A stretch of 64,000 bases of DNA from NCBI RefSeq assembly GCF_001552155.1, contig NZ_BCQQ01000025.1, positions 1-64,000 on the forward strand, given 5' to 3'. The translations under genes were made by a program, and so were the position numbers. Shown piece by piece: positions 1 to 9,072 of this stretch. Source of the DNA: Actinomadura formosensis NBRC 14204 (GTDB taxonomy: Bacteria > Actinomycetota > Actinomycetes > Streptosporangiales > Streptosporangiaceae). How positions within the stretch are numbered: position 1 is the first letter of the stretch; each line of letters opens with the position of its first letter. The notes under the pieces were generated by a model that was not told the DNA's origin, did no database searches, and saw nothing but the letters and a program-made list of their open reading frames with translations.

Positions 1-97
1 GAGGTTAAAGACAGCGTGCCTTTCGGTTGCCGCATGGCTGGGTGGGCGTAGCAGTGGGTTTCTGCCGCGTCGTATCGGATGGGTTTTGGTGGGCGTG

Positions 98-946
98 TTA
101 GGGGGTGCGGAGGCGTTTCAGGGTTTTTATGTCGTTGGCGTGGGGGGCGGGGGCCCGGCCGGGGGTTTCGATGATGAAGGGGACGCCTGCGGTGGCGGGG
201 TGGTGGAAGAGGTCGGCGAAGGGCTGCTCGCCTATGTGGCCGGCGCCGATGTTCTCGTGGCGGTCTCTCGCGGACGCGCAGGGATCCTTGGAATCGTTGG
301 CGTGGATCAGTTTCAGGCGGCCCTCGCCCACGGTGGCGACCAGGGCGTCGATGGTGTTCTTGACGCCGCCGGGGGCGGCCAGGTCGTGGCCGGCGGCGAA
401 GGCGTGGCAGGTGTCGAGGCAGACGCCCAGCTTCGGGTGGTGCTCCAGGCACTCGAAGAAGGGGCCCAGCTCCTGGACCCTGCCGCAGAGCATGTTGCCT
501 TGGCCCGCCATGGGCTCCAGGAGGAGGTCGGGACCGTCCTCGGGGATCTCGTCGAGGAGGGGGAGAACGTGCTCGTGGATCTGCGTCATGGCCTCGTCGT
601 AGGTCTGGCTGACCGCGGAGCCGGTGTGGACGACGACACCGCGGGCGCCGATGGCGCGGCCACGGGCGAGGGAGTGCCGGACGGTCGCGATGGACTTCGC
701 GAGGGTCTCGGGGGTGGGGGAGCCGAAGTTGACCAGGTAGGGGGCGTGCACGTAGACGGGGATGCCGTGTTCGCGGAGTTTCGCGTCCTCGGCGGGGCGG
801 CCCTCGGGGAGCGCCCAGCCGCGCGGGTTGGCGACGAACACCTGGACCGCCTCGGCGCCGATCTCGGCGGCGTATTTCAGGCCGCCGGTGGCGAGGCCGC
901 CGGCCACGGGGACATGCGCCCCGACGGGGCTGTGCGGTGAGGTCAT
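98..946 (-). CDS. nfo: Endonuclease IV (AP endonuclease, Nfo)
   Basis: A 282-residue TIM-barrel protein of the Nfo family, which cuts DNA 5' of abasic sites in base-excision repair. The trinuclear metal-site motifs appear in order: VHAPYLVN, VVHTGS, LLLEPMAGQG, CLDTCHAFAAGHD, LIHANDSK, DRHENIGAGHIG and FIIETPG. Length matches the bacterial family (about 280). It begins 20 bases after the PASTA kinase stop on the same strand and is probably the last gene of an eamA-kinase-nfo unit. The 97 bases beyond its stop show nothing recognisable. Confidence 0.93.
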   Translation of the reverse strand: MTSPHSPVGAHVPVAGGLATGGLKYAAEIGAEAVQVFVANPRGWALPEGRPAEDAKLREHGIPVYVHAPYLVNFGSPTPETLAKSIATVRHSLARGRAIGARGVVVHTGSAVSQTYDEAMTQIHEHVLPLLDEIPEDGPDLLLEPMAGQGNMLCGRVQELGPFFECLEHHPKLGVCLDTCHAFAAGHDLAAPGGVKNTIDALVATVGEGRLKLIHANDSKDPCASARDRHENIGAGHIGEQPFADLFHHPATAGVPFIIETPGRAPAPHANDIKTLKRLRTP

Positions 947-966
947 GGCCGATTCAGCCTAACGGG

Positions 967-2886
967 TCACGGCCCCCGGACGATGGTGACGGTGGAGCCG
1001 CGCGGGAGCTCGCCGCTGGACGGAGACTGGAAGCGCACGATGTCGCCGCCGAAACCCGTCACGTTGACCTTGAAGCCGGACTCCTTCAGGGCCTTCCTGG
1101 CTTCTTGCACGCTGCGGCCGGTCATGTCGGGCACCGGGACGTTCTGGTCGTCGCCGCCGTCGTCGCAGCCGAACTGGAACGGGCCCGCGTCCACGATGCA
1201 GTCGCGCTTGTTGACGACGATGGTGACGTCGTCGCCGCGGGAGACGCCGGTTCCCTCGGCCGGGTCCTGGCTGACCACGGTGTTCGGCTCCTTGCCGTCC
1301 ACCCGCTTCTTCTGGACGGTGACGTTCAGCCCCATGGAACGCAGCCGGTTGGCTGCGGCGTCGCCGTTCTGGCCGACCAGGCCGGGCATCGACATGCCGC
1401 CGGAGACGACGATGTCGACGGGCTCGTCGGGGGACTGCCTCTCGCCGGCGTCCGGGTCGGTGCCGATGACCCTGTCCTTGGCGACGGTCTGCGAAGGGCT
1501 CGTGCTCGTCCGGCCGACGGAGAAGCCCCTGTCCTTGAGGGTCTGCCTGGCCTCCTCCAGGGTCTTGCCCTCGACGTCCGGCACCTCGCGGGGAGTGATG
1601 CCCTTGGACGGGGTCAGCGTGACCGTCTGGCCCTTGGCGACGCGGGCGCCCGCGGGCGGGTCGGACTTGACGACACCGCCCCGGTGGACGCGGTCGTCGT
1701 AGACCGCCTTCGCGGTCCGCACGTCCAGCCCCTTGGACTCCAGCAGATCGCGGGCGTCGGAGACCTTCATCCCGATGATCGAGGACGGGACGTGCTCGTA
1801 CTGGCCGGACGTCTGGTACCAGACCGCCCACCCCAGGATGAGCGCCGCGACCGCGCCGATGGCGACCATGACGTAACGGCCGGTCAGCGCTCCGATCGCG
1901 CGGTCGGTCCTGGTCTGCGGCGGGACGTGCTCCGGCGGTGTTGTGTGCGCGTCCAGGACGGCGGTGCGCCCGTGGACCGGCGCCTCCAGCACGCTCGTGG
2001 CGTTGCGGGACGCCTCCTCGATGCGCCGGTCGAGGTCGCGGGGGAGGCCGCCGGCCACCTCGGCGACCTCGGCGAGGTACTGGTTCGCGTCCTGCGGGCG
2101 GCGGGCCGGGTCGTGGCTCGTCGCGTCGGTGACGAGGGCGTCCACCCGCGGTGGCAGCCCGGGGACGACACCGGACGGCGGCGGGACGGTCTCGTTCACG
2201 TGCTTGTAGGCGACGGCGAGCGGCGTGTCACCCCGGTGGGGGAGATGCCCGGTGAGCAGCTCGAACAGCATGATCCCGGCCGCGTACACGTCGGAACGGA
2301 CGTCGGCGTTGCCCGACAGCACCTGCTCGGGGGCGAGGTACCCGACCGTCCCGATGATCATGCCGGTCTTGGTCATCTTGCTCGCGGTCTCGGCGCGGGC
2401 GAGACCGAAGTCGGCGACCTTGACCTGGCCGTCCTCGGTGATCAGGACGTTCTCCGGCTTGACGTCGCGGTGCACGAGACCGGCGCGGTGCGCGGCGCCG
2501 AGCGCGGCCAGCACCGGCTGCACGATCTCCAGCGCGGCGCGCGGGCCGAGCCGTCCGAGCGAGGTCAGCGTGTCGCGGAGCGTGCGGCCCGCGACGTACT
2601 CCATCACCAGGAAGACGTGCTCGCCGTCGGTGCGCTGGTCGTAGACCGCGACGACGTTCGGGTGGGACAGCGCCGCCGCGGCCTTGGCCTCGCCGATGAA
2701 GCGGGCCACGAAGTCCTCGTCGGAGGCGAGCCCGGCGTGCATCACCTTGATCGCGACGGTGCGGTCGAGGCGGAGGTCCCGCGCGAGGTAGACCGTGGCC
2801 ATGCCGCCGCGTGCGATGCGGGACTCAATGCGGTAGCGCCCGTCGAGCACCCGCCCGACGAGTGGATCTGCGACCGTCGTGTCCAT
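967..2886 (-). CDS. Membrane Ser/Thr protein kinase with PASTA repeats (PknL/PknB type)
   Basis: 639 residues. A Hanks-type kinase domain fills about residues 15-275: ATP loop ARGGMATVY, lysine in VAIKVM, catalytic HRDVKPEN, DFG and the APE of YLAPEQ. A juxtamembrane linker and one transmembrane helix (near 345-362) follow. About four extracellular PASTA repeats come last, recognisable by VPDVEGKTLEEA, MPGLVGQNGDAA and VPDMTGRSVQEA. PASTA domains bind muropeptides, so the kinase probably senses the cell wall. An Rv2175c-like protein lies 4.8 kb away; in mycobacteria Rv2175c neighbours and is a substrate of PknL, so PknL orthology is likely. ATG start. Confidence 0.93.
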   Translation of the reverse strand: MDTTVADPLVGRVLDGRYRIESRIARGGMATVYLARDLRLDRTVAIKVMHAGLASDEDFVARFIGEAKAAAALSHPNVVAVYDQRTDGEHVFLVMEYVAGRTLRDTLTSLGRLGPRAALEIVQPVLAALGAAHRAGLVHRDVKPENVLITEDGQVKVADFGLARAETASKMTKTGMIIGTVGYLAPEQVLSGNADVRSDVYAAGIMLFELLTGHLPHRGDTPLAVAYKHVNETVPPPSGVVPGLPPRVDALVTDATSHDPARRPQDANQYLAEVAEVAGGLPRDLDRRIEEASRNATSVLEAPVHGRTAVLDAHTTPPEHVPPQTRTDRAIGALTGRYVMVAIGAVAALILGWAVWYQTSGQYEHVPSSIIGMKVSDARDLLESKGLDVRTAKAVYDDRVHRGGVVKSDPPAGARVAKGQTVTLTPSKGITPREVPDVEGKTLEEARQTLKDRGFSVGRTSTSPSQTVAKDRVIGTDPDAGERQSPDEPVDIVVSGGMSMPGLVGQNGDAAANRLRSMGLNVTVQKKRVDGKEPNTVVSQDPAEGTGVSRGDDVTIVVNKRDCIVDAGPFQFGCDDGGDDQNVPVPDMTGRSVQEARKALKESGFKVNVTGFGGDIVRFQSPSSGELPRGSTVTIVRGP

Positions 2887-2922
2887 CGGTGCGAGTTTAC
2901 GGGTGAACCCCCGCGGATCTCA

Positions 2923-3885
2923 TCAACCGCGAGTATGAGCCTCGATGAGGCCGGAGGGAGACTCCTCCCGGGCGCCCGGTTCGGGAGCGGCCGGCCGACC
3001 GCGGCGGCCGGCGCCGCGGGACACGGCCACCCCGGCCAGGCAGAGCAGGCCGCCGGCGAGGGTGACCAGGCCCGGGACCTCGCCGAGGAACAGCCACGAC
3101 ATCGCCACGACGAGCGCGGGGACGGCGTAGGTGGTGGCGCCCATCTTCCCGGCGGACGTCCGGGCCAGCGCGTAGCCCCAGGTGGTGAACGCGAGCGCGG
3201 TCGGGAAGACGCCCAGGTAGAGCATGTTGAGAGTGGCGCCGGCCGGGGCGTCGGCGGCCTGCGCGATGAGCTGCCCGGAGAACGGCAGGCAGACGAGCGC
3301 GCCGATCGCGCACGCGAACGTGGTGAACTGCAGCGCGGAGGCGTGCCGCAGCGCGGGCTTCTGGCTCACCACGCCCGCCGCGTACGTCACGGCGGCGACC
3401 ACGCAGAGCAGCACCCCGCCGACGGACGCGCGGCCCTCGCCGGACATCGACAGCCCGACGACGGCGGCGCCGGTGAACGACACGGCCAAGCCGATCACCA
3501 GCCGGGACGAGACGCCCTCCTTCAGCAGCCAGCCGCCGAGCAGCGCGATGAGCAGGGGCCCGATATTGACGACGAGGGCGGCGGTGCCGGCGTCCACGAG
3601 CTGCTCGCCCCAGTTCAGCGCGACCATGTAGGCGCCGAACCACAGCACGCCCGCGGTGACGATGCCGGGCCAGGCCCCGCGCGGCGGCAGGCCCTCCCGC
3701 CGGACGAGCCACAGGACGCCCAGTACGAGCGTCCCGGACAGGAGGCGGCCGAGGGCGAGGGCACCGGGCCCGTACTCGGCGCCGGCGCTGCGGATCGAGA
3801 CGAAGGCGGACGCCCAGAGCACCACCGAGACGGTGGCGGCGGCGACCGCGCGCTTGTCGACGCGATCCGTGTTCATCTGCTGCAT
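2923..3885 (-). CDS. EamA/DMT-family transporter
   Basis: A 320-residue multi-spanning protein with ten hydrophobic helices in two homologous halves, the drug/metabolite transporter fold. Typical signatures are SVVLWASAFVSIR at the N terminus and ALVVAMSWLFLGEVP in the second EamA half. The substrate cannot be told. I chose the ATG at 3885 because an AAGGTG ribosome site sits six bases before it; the frame stays open upstream without a site, and an alternative ATG lies at 3876. The kinase gene starts 36 bases after its stop. Confidence 0.88.
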   Translation of the reverse strand: MQQMNTDRVDKRAVAAATVSVVLWASAFVSIRSAGAEYGPGALALGRLLSGTLVLGVLWLVRREGLPPRGAWPGIVTAGVLWFGAYMVALNWGEQLVDAGTAALVVNIGPLLIALLGGWLLKEGVSSRLVIGLAVSFTGAAVVGLSMSGEGRASVGGVLLCVVAAVTYAAGVVSQKPALRHASALQFTTFACAIGALVCLPFSGQLIAQAADAPAGATLNMLYLGVFPTALAFTTWGYALARTSAGKMGATTYAVPALVVAMSWLFLGEVPGLVTLAGGLLCLAGVAVSRGAGRRGRPAAPEPGAREESPSGLIEAHTRG

Positions 3886-4032
3886 GTCACGCACCTTAGA
3901 TCGGGGTCGTTTCCACGAACACCGAAGTGAGACGCCGGGTTGCGGCATGTCCGCGGGGTGCGGCAGACCCAGTCTGGTAACGCGCAGATTTCAGGTCCAG
4001 CGAATATTTCTACAGGGAACGCTTTAGTGATT

Positions 4033-4803
<771 letters not shown>

Positions 4804-4840
4804 TCAGCCTCCCTGTGCGGTGTCCTTACGGGGACCGACC

Positions 4841-5041
4841 TCAGCCGCCCTGGACGGCGGTCAGCACCTCAAGGCGGTCGTCGTCGCGCAGCGTCGTCGC
4901 CGACCACGCCGACCGCCGGACGACCTCGTCGTTCAGCGCGGCCGCCACACCGGTCCCGGCCGTGGTGACGGACGCGACCGCGTCGGCCACGCTCGCGCCC
5001 TCCGGCAGCTCGCGCGGCTCACCGTTGACGATCACCTTCAT
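4841..5041 (-). CDS. thiS: Sulfur carrier protein ThiS
   Basis: A 66-residue ubiquitin-like protein. It starts MKVIVNGEPRELPEG and ends VQGG, the C-terminal Gly-Gly that is adenylated and thiocarboxylated to deliver sulfur to ThiG. Its ATG overlaps the thiO stop in an ATGA arrangement (5038-5041), so translation is probably coupled. Confidence 0.95.
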   Translation of the reverse strand: MKVIVNGEPRELPEGASVADAVASVTTAGTGVAAALNDEVVRRSAWSATTLRDDDRLEVLTAVQGG

Positions 5042-6165
5042 GCCTGCACCTCGGCGGAGAAGCGGTCGGGGGAGAACAGCCCGGCGATCTCGGGGACGGG
5101 ACCGTCCAGCAGCATCGCCGACAGGATGTCGGCGCTCACCGGGGTGAGCAGGATGCCGTTGCGGAAATGCCCGGTCCCGGCGATGAGGCCGGGCAGCGCG
5201 GTCGGGCCCATGACCGGCGCGTTGTCCGGGGAGCCGGGACGCAGCCCCGCGGTGACCTCGACGAATTCCAGCTCGGTGACGCCCGGCACCAGCTCGCGTG
5301 CGTCCCGCAGCAGCTCCCACAGCCCGCCGGCGGTGACACGCGTGTCGAACCCCAGCTCCTCCTGGGTGGCGCCGATGACGACCTCGCCGTCCGCACGCGG
5401 CACCAGGTAGACCGGGGAACCCTTCACCAGGCCCCGGACGGTGCGCCGCAGGAACGGGACCCGGGTGCGGAGCCGGATCACCTGGCCCTTCACCGGGCGG
5501 ACGGGCGGTACCGTCCCGGGCGGCAGGCCCTCCAGGTCGGCCGACCACGGTCCGGCCGCGAGCAGCACCCGGTCGGCGCGGATGACCGTCCCGTCGTCCA
5601 GCCCGACCCCGGTCGCCGCGCCGCCGTCGACGACGATCCGCGCGGCCCGCCGCCGCACGAGCCGGGCCCCGAACCGCTCGGCCGCCGCCAGCAGCGCCGT
5701 GCCGAGCCGGCGCGGGTCGATCGAGCCGTCCCGCGGGGCGAGCAGCCCGCCGCGCACGCCGGGTGCGAGCATCGGCTCGGCCCTGCGGCACTCCCTGCCG
5801 GTCAGCGCCTCGGCGGGCAGGCCGAGGCTCTCCTGGAAGCGGCGCAGGTCGTCCAGGTACCTCAGGTCGTCGGCGTCGAACGCGACCTGGACGAGCCCGT
5901 CGGTGCGGTAGCCGGTGTCCAGGCCGGTCAGCTCCTCCAGTTCGGCGACGAACGCGCCGTAGCGGTCGCGGGACGCGAGACCGAGCCGCAGCAGCGGCTC
6001 CTCGCCGTAGGTCAGCTCGCCGACCGGGGCGAGCATGCCCGCCGCGACCGATGAGGCGCCGCTCATGGGGGAGGGGTCGACCAGGGTGACGGCGGCGCCC
6101 CCGGCGGCGGCCCGCCAGGCGGTGGCGAGGCCGATGACCCCGGCGCCAACGATGACGATCTCCAT
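5038..6165 (-). CDS. thiO: Glycine oxidase ThiO
   Basis: 375 residues. An FAD-dependent oxidase of the DAO family that makes iminoglycine (dehydroglycine) for ThiG. The Rossmann FAD motif MEIVIVGAGVIGLATAWRAA opens the protein. RPVKGQVIRLR and the C-terminal GLRPGSPDNAPVMG and GTGHFRNGILLTP are typical of ThiO. I place the start at the ATG at 6165, just after the GAAGGGAG that ends the TPP riboswitch. A longer start at 6186 would lie inside the riboswitch core and is rejected. Confidence 0.95.
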   Translation of the reverse strand: MEIVIVGAGVIGLATAWRAAAGGAAVTLVDPSPMSGASSVAAGMLAPVGELTYGEEPLLRLGLASRDRYGAFVAELEELTGLDTGYRTDGLVQVAFDADDLRYLDDLRRFQESLGLPAEALTGRECRRAEPMLAPGVRGGLLAPRDGSIDPRRLGTALLAAAERFGARLVRRRAARIVVDGGAATGVGLDDGTVIRADRVLLAAGPWSADLEGLPPGTVPPVRPVKGQVIRLRTRVPFLRRTVRGLVKGSPVYLVPRADGEVVIGATQEELGFDTRVTAGGLWELLRDARELVPGVTELEFVEVTAGLRPGSPDNAPVMGPTALPGLIAGTGHFRNGILLTPVSADILSAMLLDGPVPEIAGLFSPDRFSAEVQA

Positions 6166-6171
6166 GTGCGC

Positions 6172-6257
6172 TCCCTTCGCCGGCATGATCCGGATCAGGT
6201 CCGGCGGTCGGCGGCCCGTTCAGCCGCCCTCTCAGCCCGGTCGCACCGGACTCCCGC
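6172..6257 (-). promoter_or_regulatory. TPP riboswitch (THI element)
   Basis: Read on the minus strand it has GGGAGTCCGGTGCGACCGGG, then CTGAGA (6230-6235), a variable P3 arm, and the conserved ACCTGATCCGGATCATGCC with GGCGAAGGGA (6172-6200). The closing GAAGGGA is also the ribosome site of thiO, six bases before its ATG. The ligand-bound form probably blocks translation initiation of thiO-thiS-thiG (inference from the overlap). Confidence 0.95.
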
Positions 6258-6361
6258 GCTCTGTGTGGTTTTATCCGGTCCCCACCTTACGACCTCGGTA
6301 AAGCGCACCGGTGCCTGGACAGGTGTCCACCCGAAAAACGCGGCCGAATAGGGTGGCCGTC

Positions 6362-7579
6362 ATGCAGAGGGTCATCGTCGTGGGAGGCGGGCTGGCCGGC
6401 GTGCGCGCCGTGGAAGCCCTGCGGAGCAAGGGGTACGAGGGGGCGCTGACGCTCGTGTCGGCGGAGCGGCACCGGCCTTACGACCGGCCGCCGCTGTCGA
6501 AGGCCGTCCTCAAGGGCGAGTCCGACGACACGACGGTCGACGCGGACTGGGCCGCGCTGCGCTGCGACCTGCTGCTCGGCGAACGCGCGACCGGCCTGCG
6601 CCTGGACGAGCCGGGACGCGGCGGCGTACTCGCGTCCACGGCGGGCGACCTGCCGTTCGACGGGCTGGTCATCGCGACGGGGGCGACTCCGATCACGCTG
6701 CCGGGGGAGGGGCGGCAGCACGTCCTGCGGACCATCGACGAGGCCCGCGAGCTGCGCGCCCGGCTCACCGAGGGCGCCCGGATCGTGATCGTCGGGGCGG
6801 GCTGGATCGGCGCCGAGGTCGCCACCACCGCCGCCGGGAAGGGCTGCGCGGTCACCGTCGTGGAGGCGGCCGACACCCCGCTCTCGGGCGCGATCGGCCC
6901 CGAGGTCGGCGCGCTCACCGCCCCCTGGTACGCCGAGGCGGGCGTCGAACTGCGCACCGGCGTGAAGGTCGCGGAGGTGCGCGAAGACGGCCTCGCCCTG
7001 GCCGGCGGCGGCCGGATCGAGGCCGACGAGGTCGTGGTCGGCATCGGTGTCCGCCCGGCCGTGTCCTGGCTGGACGGCTCGGGCCTGCCGACCGAGCGCG
7101 GCGTGGTCACCGACGGCTCGTTCCGCGTCTACCAGGGCGAGGAGGACCCCGGCGCCCTCCGCCCGGACGTCGTCGCGGTCGGCGACTGCGCCGCGTGGTG
7201 GTCGGCGCGGTACGGGCGGCGGCTCCTGGTCGAGCACTGGGACACCGCCCTCAACGCCCCCGAGGTCGCCGCCGCGTCGCTCCTCGGCCGGGACGCCTCC
7301 TACGACGCGGCCCCCTACTTCTGGTCCGAGCAGTTCGGGCGCATGGTGCAGTACGCGGGCAGCCACGCCGCGTCCGAGCGGCTCGTCCACCGCGGCGACC
7401 CGGCGGAGCGCAAGTGGGCGGCCGTGTGGCTGACCGGTGACCGGCTCGACGCGATCCTCACCGTCGACCGGCCCCGTGACCTGGTGCAGGCGAGGCGGGT
7501 GATCGCGGCCGGGACCCCGGTGGACCCCGAGGCGATCGCCGACCCGGACGTCCCCGTCCGGCAGGCCGTTCGCCAGTAG
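6362..7579 (+). CDS. NAD(P)H-ferredoxin/rubredoxin-type reductase (FAD)
   Basis: A 405-residue pyridine-nucleotide-disulfide-type flavoprotein like rhodocoxin and putidaredoxin reductases. It has an N-terminal FAD motif VIVVGGGLAGVRAVEAL, DGLVIATGATP, a second dinucleotide fold IVIVGAGWIGAEVATTAA, VVAVGDCA, and a C-terminal reductase domain (LVEHWDTALNAPEVAA, PYFWSEQFG). It probably passes NAD(P)H electrons to a ferredoxin, but no ferredoxin or P450 gene is adjacent. The ATG at 6362 follows AGGGTGG; the frame is open further upstream. It is divergent from the thi operon. Confidence 0.9.
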   Translation: MQRVIVVGGGLAGVRAVEALRSKGYEGALTLVSAERHRPYDRPPLSKAVLKGESDDTTVDADWAALRCDLLLGERATGLRLDEPGRGGVLASTAGDLPFDGLVIATGATPITLPGEGRQHVLRTIDEARELRARLTEGARIVIVGAGWIGAEVATTAAGKGCAVTVVEAADTPLSGAIGPEVGALTAPWYAEAGVELRTGVKVAEVREDGLALAGGGRIEADEVVVGIGVRPAVSWLDGSGLPTERGVVTDGSFRVYQGEEDPGALRPDVVAVGDCAAWWSARYGRRLLVEHWDTALNAPEVAAASLLGRDASYDAAPYFWSEQFGRMVQYAGSHAASERLVHRGDPAERKWAAVWLTGDRLDAILTVDRPRDLVQARRVIAAGTPVDPEAIADPDVPVRQAVRQ

Positions 7580-7657
7580 CGGGCGGTGCCGGAAGGTAAC
7601 GGCTGTTCAGGGGGTTTGAGGCTTTCGAAGGCGTGGTAGCAAGGGGGCGTGACGCAG

Positions 7658-8032
7658 ATGCACGCAACCGTTGACAGCGCACTCGACCCCCGAACCGACG
7701 CCCTCGCCGGCGAATGGCTCACCCTGAAGGAGACGGCCGAACGGCTCGGGATCAAGCCCAACCGGATCAAGCAGCTCATTCACGAGCACCGGATCCTCGC
7801 GGTGCGGCGCGGCGGCGAGCCGATGGTGCCCGCGGCCTTCATCAAGGACGGGCAGGTCGTCAAGGGGCTGCCCGGTACGCTGACGCTCCTGTCGGACGCC
7901 GGATTCGACGAGGTGGAGACGATCCGCTGGCTGTTCACCGCCGACGACACGCTGCCGGGGACGCCCGTGGAAGCGCTCGCCGAGAACCGCGGGACCGAGG
8001 TGCGCCGCCGCGCCCAGGCCCTCGCTTTCTAG
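7658..8032 (+). CDS. Rv2175c-family winged-helix DNA-binding protein
   Basis: 124 residues. The N-terminal half is a MerR/winged-helix-like HTH (EWLTLKETAERLGIKPNRIKQLIHEHRILAVRRGGEPMVP handled as residues about 18-57). The C-terminal half (GLPGTLTLLSDAGFDEVETIRWLFT) is the Rv2175c C-terminal domain. In mycobacteria this protein binds DNA and is phosphorylated by PknL; a PASTA kinase lies at 967-2886. The ATG at 7658 has AAGGGGG ten bases upstream, while an in-frame GTG at 7649 is too close to that site. Its regulatory targets are unknown. Confidence 0.9.
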   Translation: MHATVDSALDPRTDALAGEWLTLKETAERLGIKPNRIKQLIHEHRILAVRRGGEPMVPAAFIKDGQVVKGLPGTLTLLSDAGFDEVETIRWLFTADDTLPGTPVEALAENRGTEVRRRAQALAF

Positions 8033-8073
8033 AGACCACCCGGTACCAGCGGACGAAGCAGCACATGGCACGA

Positions 8074-8121
8074 TCACGGGGTCACCCGGGACGGGACCAC
8101 TCCCGCCGCGTGACCCCGTGA
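8074..8121 (+). terminator. Perfect 12-bp hairpin between the Rv2175c-like gene and thiE
   Basis: TCACGGGGTCAC (8074-8085) pairs perfectly with GTGACCCCGTGA (8110-8121), with a small secondary hairpin inside. There is no U-tract, as is usual for GC-rich actinobacterial terminators. It ends only 42 bases before the likely thiE start, so it could instead act in the thiE leader. Confidence 0.6.
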
Positions 8122-8163
8122 CCACCCGTGCGGCGATCTGATCTGAAAGGACGTGCCCCGGCC

Positions 8164-8832
8164 GTGTCCAGGCACCTGCCCTCCGAACGCGCCGTCGCGC
8201 TGCGCGCCCGGCTCAGCCGGGCCCGCCTCTACCTGTGCACCGGCGCGCGGGAACGGCAAGGAGATCTGCCGGAGTTCCTCGACGCCGTCCTCGGCAACGG
8301 CGTCGACATCGTCCAGCTCCGCCAGAAGGGCCTGGAGGCCCGGCAGGAGATGGCCTACCTGGAGATCTTCCGGGCGGCGTGCGAGCGGCACGGCGCGCTG
8401 CTGGCGGTCAACGACCGGGCCGACGTGGCGCACGCCGTCGGCGCGGACGTGCTGCACCTCGGCCAGGACGACCTGCCGGTGCCCGCCGCCCGCGAGATCG
8501 TCGGCGGCGACATGCTGATCGGCCGGTCCACGCACTCGGGCGAGCAGGCGTCGGCGGCGGCCGTGGAGCCGGGCGCCGACTACTTCTGCGCGGGCCCCGT
8601 CTGGCCCACCCCGACCAAGCCCGGACGTCCGGCGCCGGGCCCGAAGCTGCTGGAGTACCTGGCGGCGCAGCGTGTCGCGCGGCCGTGGTTCGCGATCGGC
8701 GGCATCGACCTCGGCAACCTCGACGAGGTCCGGGCGGCGGGCGCGAGCCGGGTGGTGGTGGTCCGGGCGATCACCGAGGCGGACGATCCGGGCGCCGCGG
8801 CGGCGGAGTTCGCGCGCCGGCTCGCCACCTGA
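8164..8832 (+). CDS. thiE: Thiamine phosphate synthase ThiE
   Basis: 222 residues. It joins HMP-PP to thiazole phosphate to give thiamine phosphate. Family motifs: [66 protein letters not shown] (18 residues, substrate loop) and [12 protein letters not shown]. The start is uncertain: GTG at 8164 (AAAGGA about 12 bases upstream, and best fit to the usual N terminus) or GTG at 8128, which has no site. Unlike thiOSG on the other strand, it has no TPP riboswitch. Confidence 0.93.
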   Translation: MSRHLPSERAVALRARLSRARLYLCTGARERQGDLPEFLDAVLGNGVDIVQLRQKGLEARQEMAYLEIFRAACERHGALLAVNDRADVAHAVGADVLHLGQDDLPVPAAREIVGGDMLIGRSTHSGEQASAAAVEPGADYFCAGPVWPTPTKPGRPAPGPKLLEYLAAQRVARPWFAIGGIDLGNLDEVRAAGASRVVVVRAITEADDPGAAAAEFARRLAT

Positions 8833-8896
8833 CCTTGTCGGGGTTTGACCTGGATCACGGTGCGGGCACCCGGACCGATCACCGACAATGGGGATC

Positions 8897-9064
8897 ATGA
8901 GCGAGGGACCCGACGACGACCGGCTCGTCGACCTGGACGACGACCTGGAGATCCTGCCCGACCAGACGTCCGACGACACCGACATCGGCTGGGGCGAGTG
9001 GCGCGGCGGTGACGGCGGTGACGACGACTCCCGGCTGCTGGAGGACCGCCCGCCGCACTGGTGA
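8897..9064 (+). CDS. Small acidic protein of unknown function (55 aa)
   Basis: It starts ATGAGCGAGGGA and has a strongly acidic composition with runs of Asp (LVDLDDDLEILP), two tryptophans in GWGEWRGG and a C-terminal RPPHW. No domain is recognised. The ATG at 8897 lies eight bases after GACAAT (8884-8889), a possible -10 for leaderless transcription; another in-frame ATG is at 8888. It is convergent with the kinase gene and ends nine bases before that gene's stop. A partner or substrate role for the kinase is speculation. Confidence 0.6.
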   Translation: MSEGPDDDRLVDLDDDLEILPDQTSDDTDIGWGEWRGGDGGDDDSRLLEDRPPHW

Positions 9065-9072
9065 GCCGCCGG

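Noticed and set aside
937-3930. Very long open frame on the plus strand (about 1000 codons)
   Set aside because: It lies antisense to the kinase and transporter genes, crosses their boundaries and has Arg/Asp/Gly-rich low-complexity translation typical of the complementary frame in GC-rich DNA.
6166-6186. Upstream ATG of thiO as the start
   Set aside because: The codon lies in the conserved core of the TPP riboswitch, and a better-placed ribosome site precedes the ATG at 6165.
8845-8889. TTGACC and GACAAT as one promoter for the 55-residue gene
   Set aside because: The two boxes are 33 bases apart, too far for one sigma-70-type promoter; only the -10-like part is kept as a weak hint.
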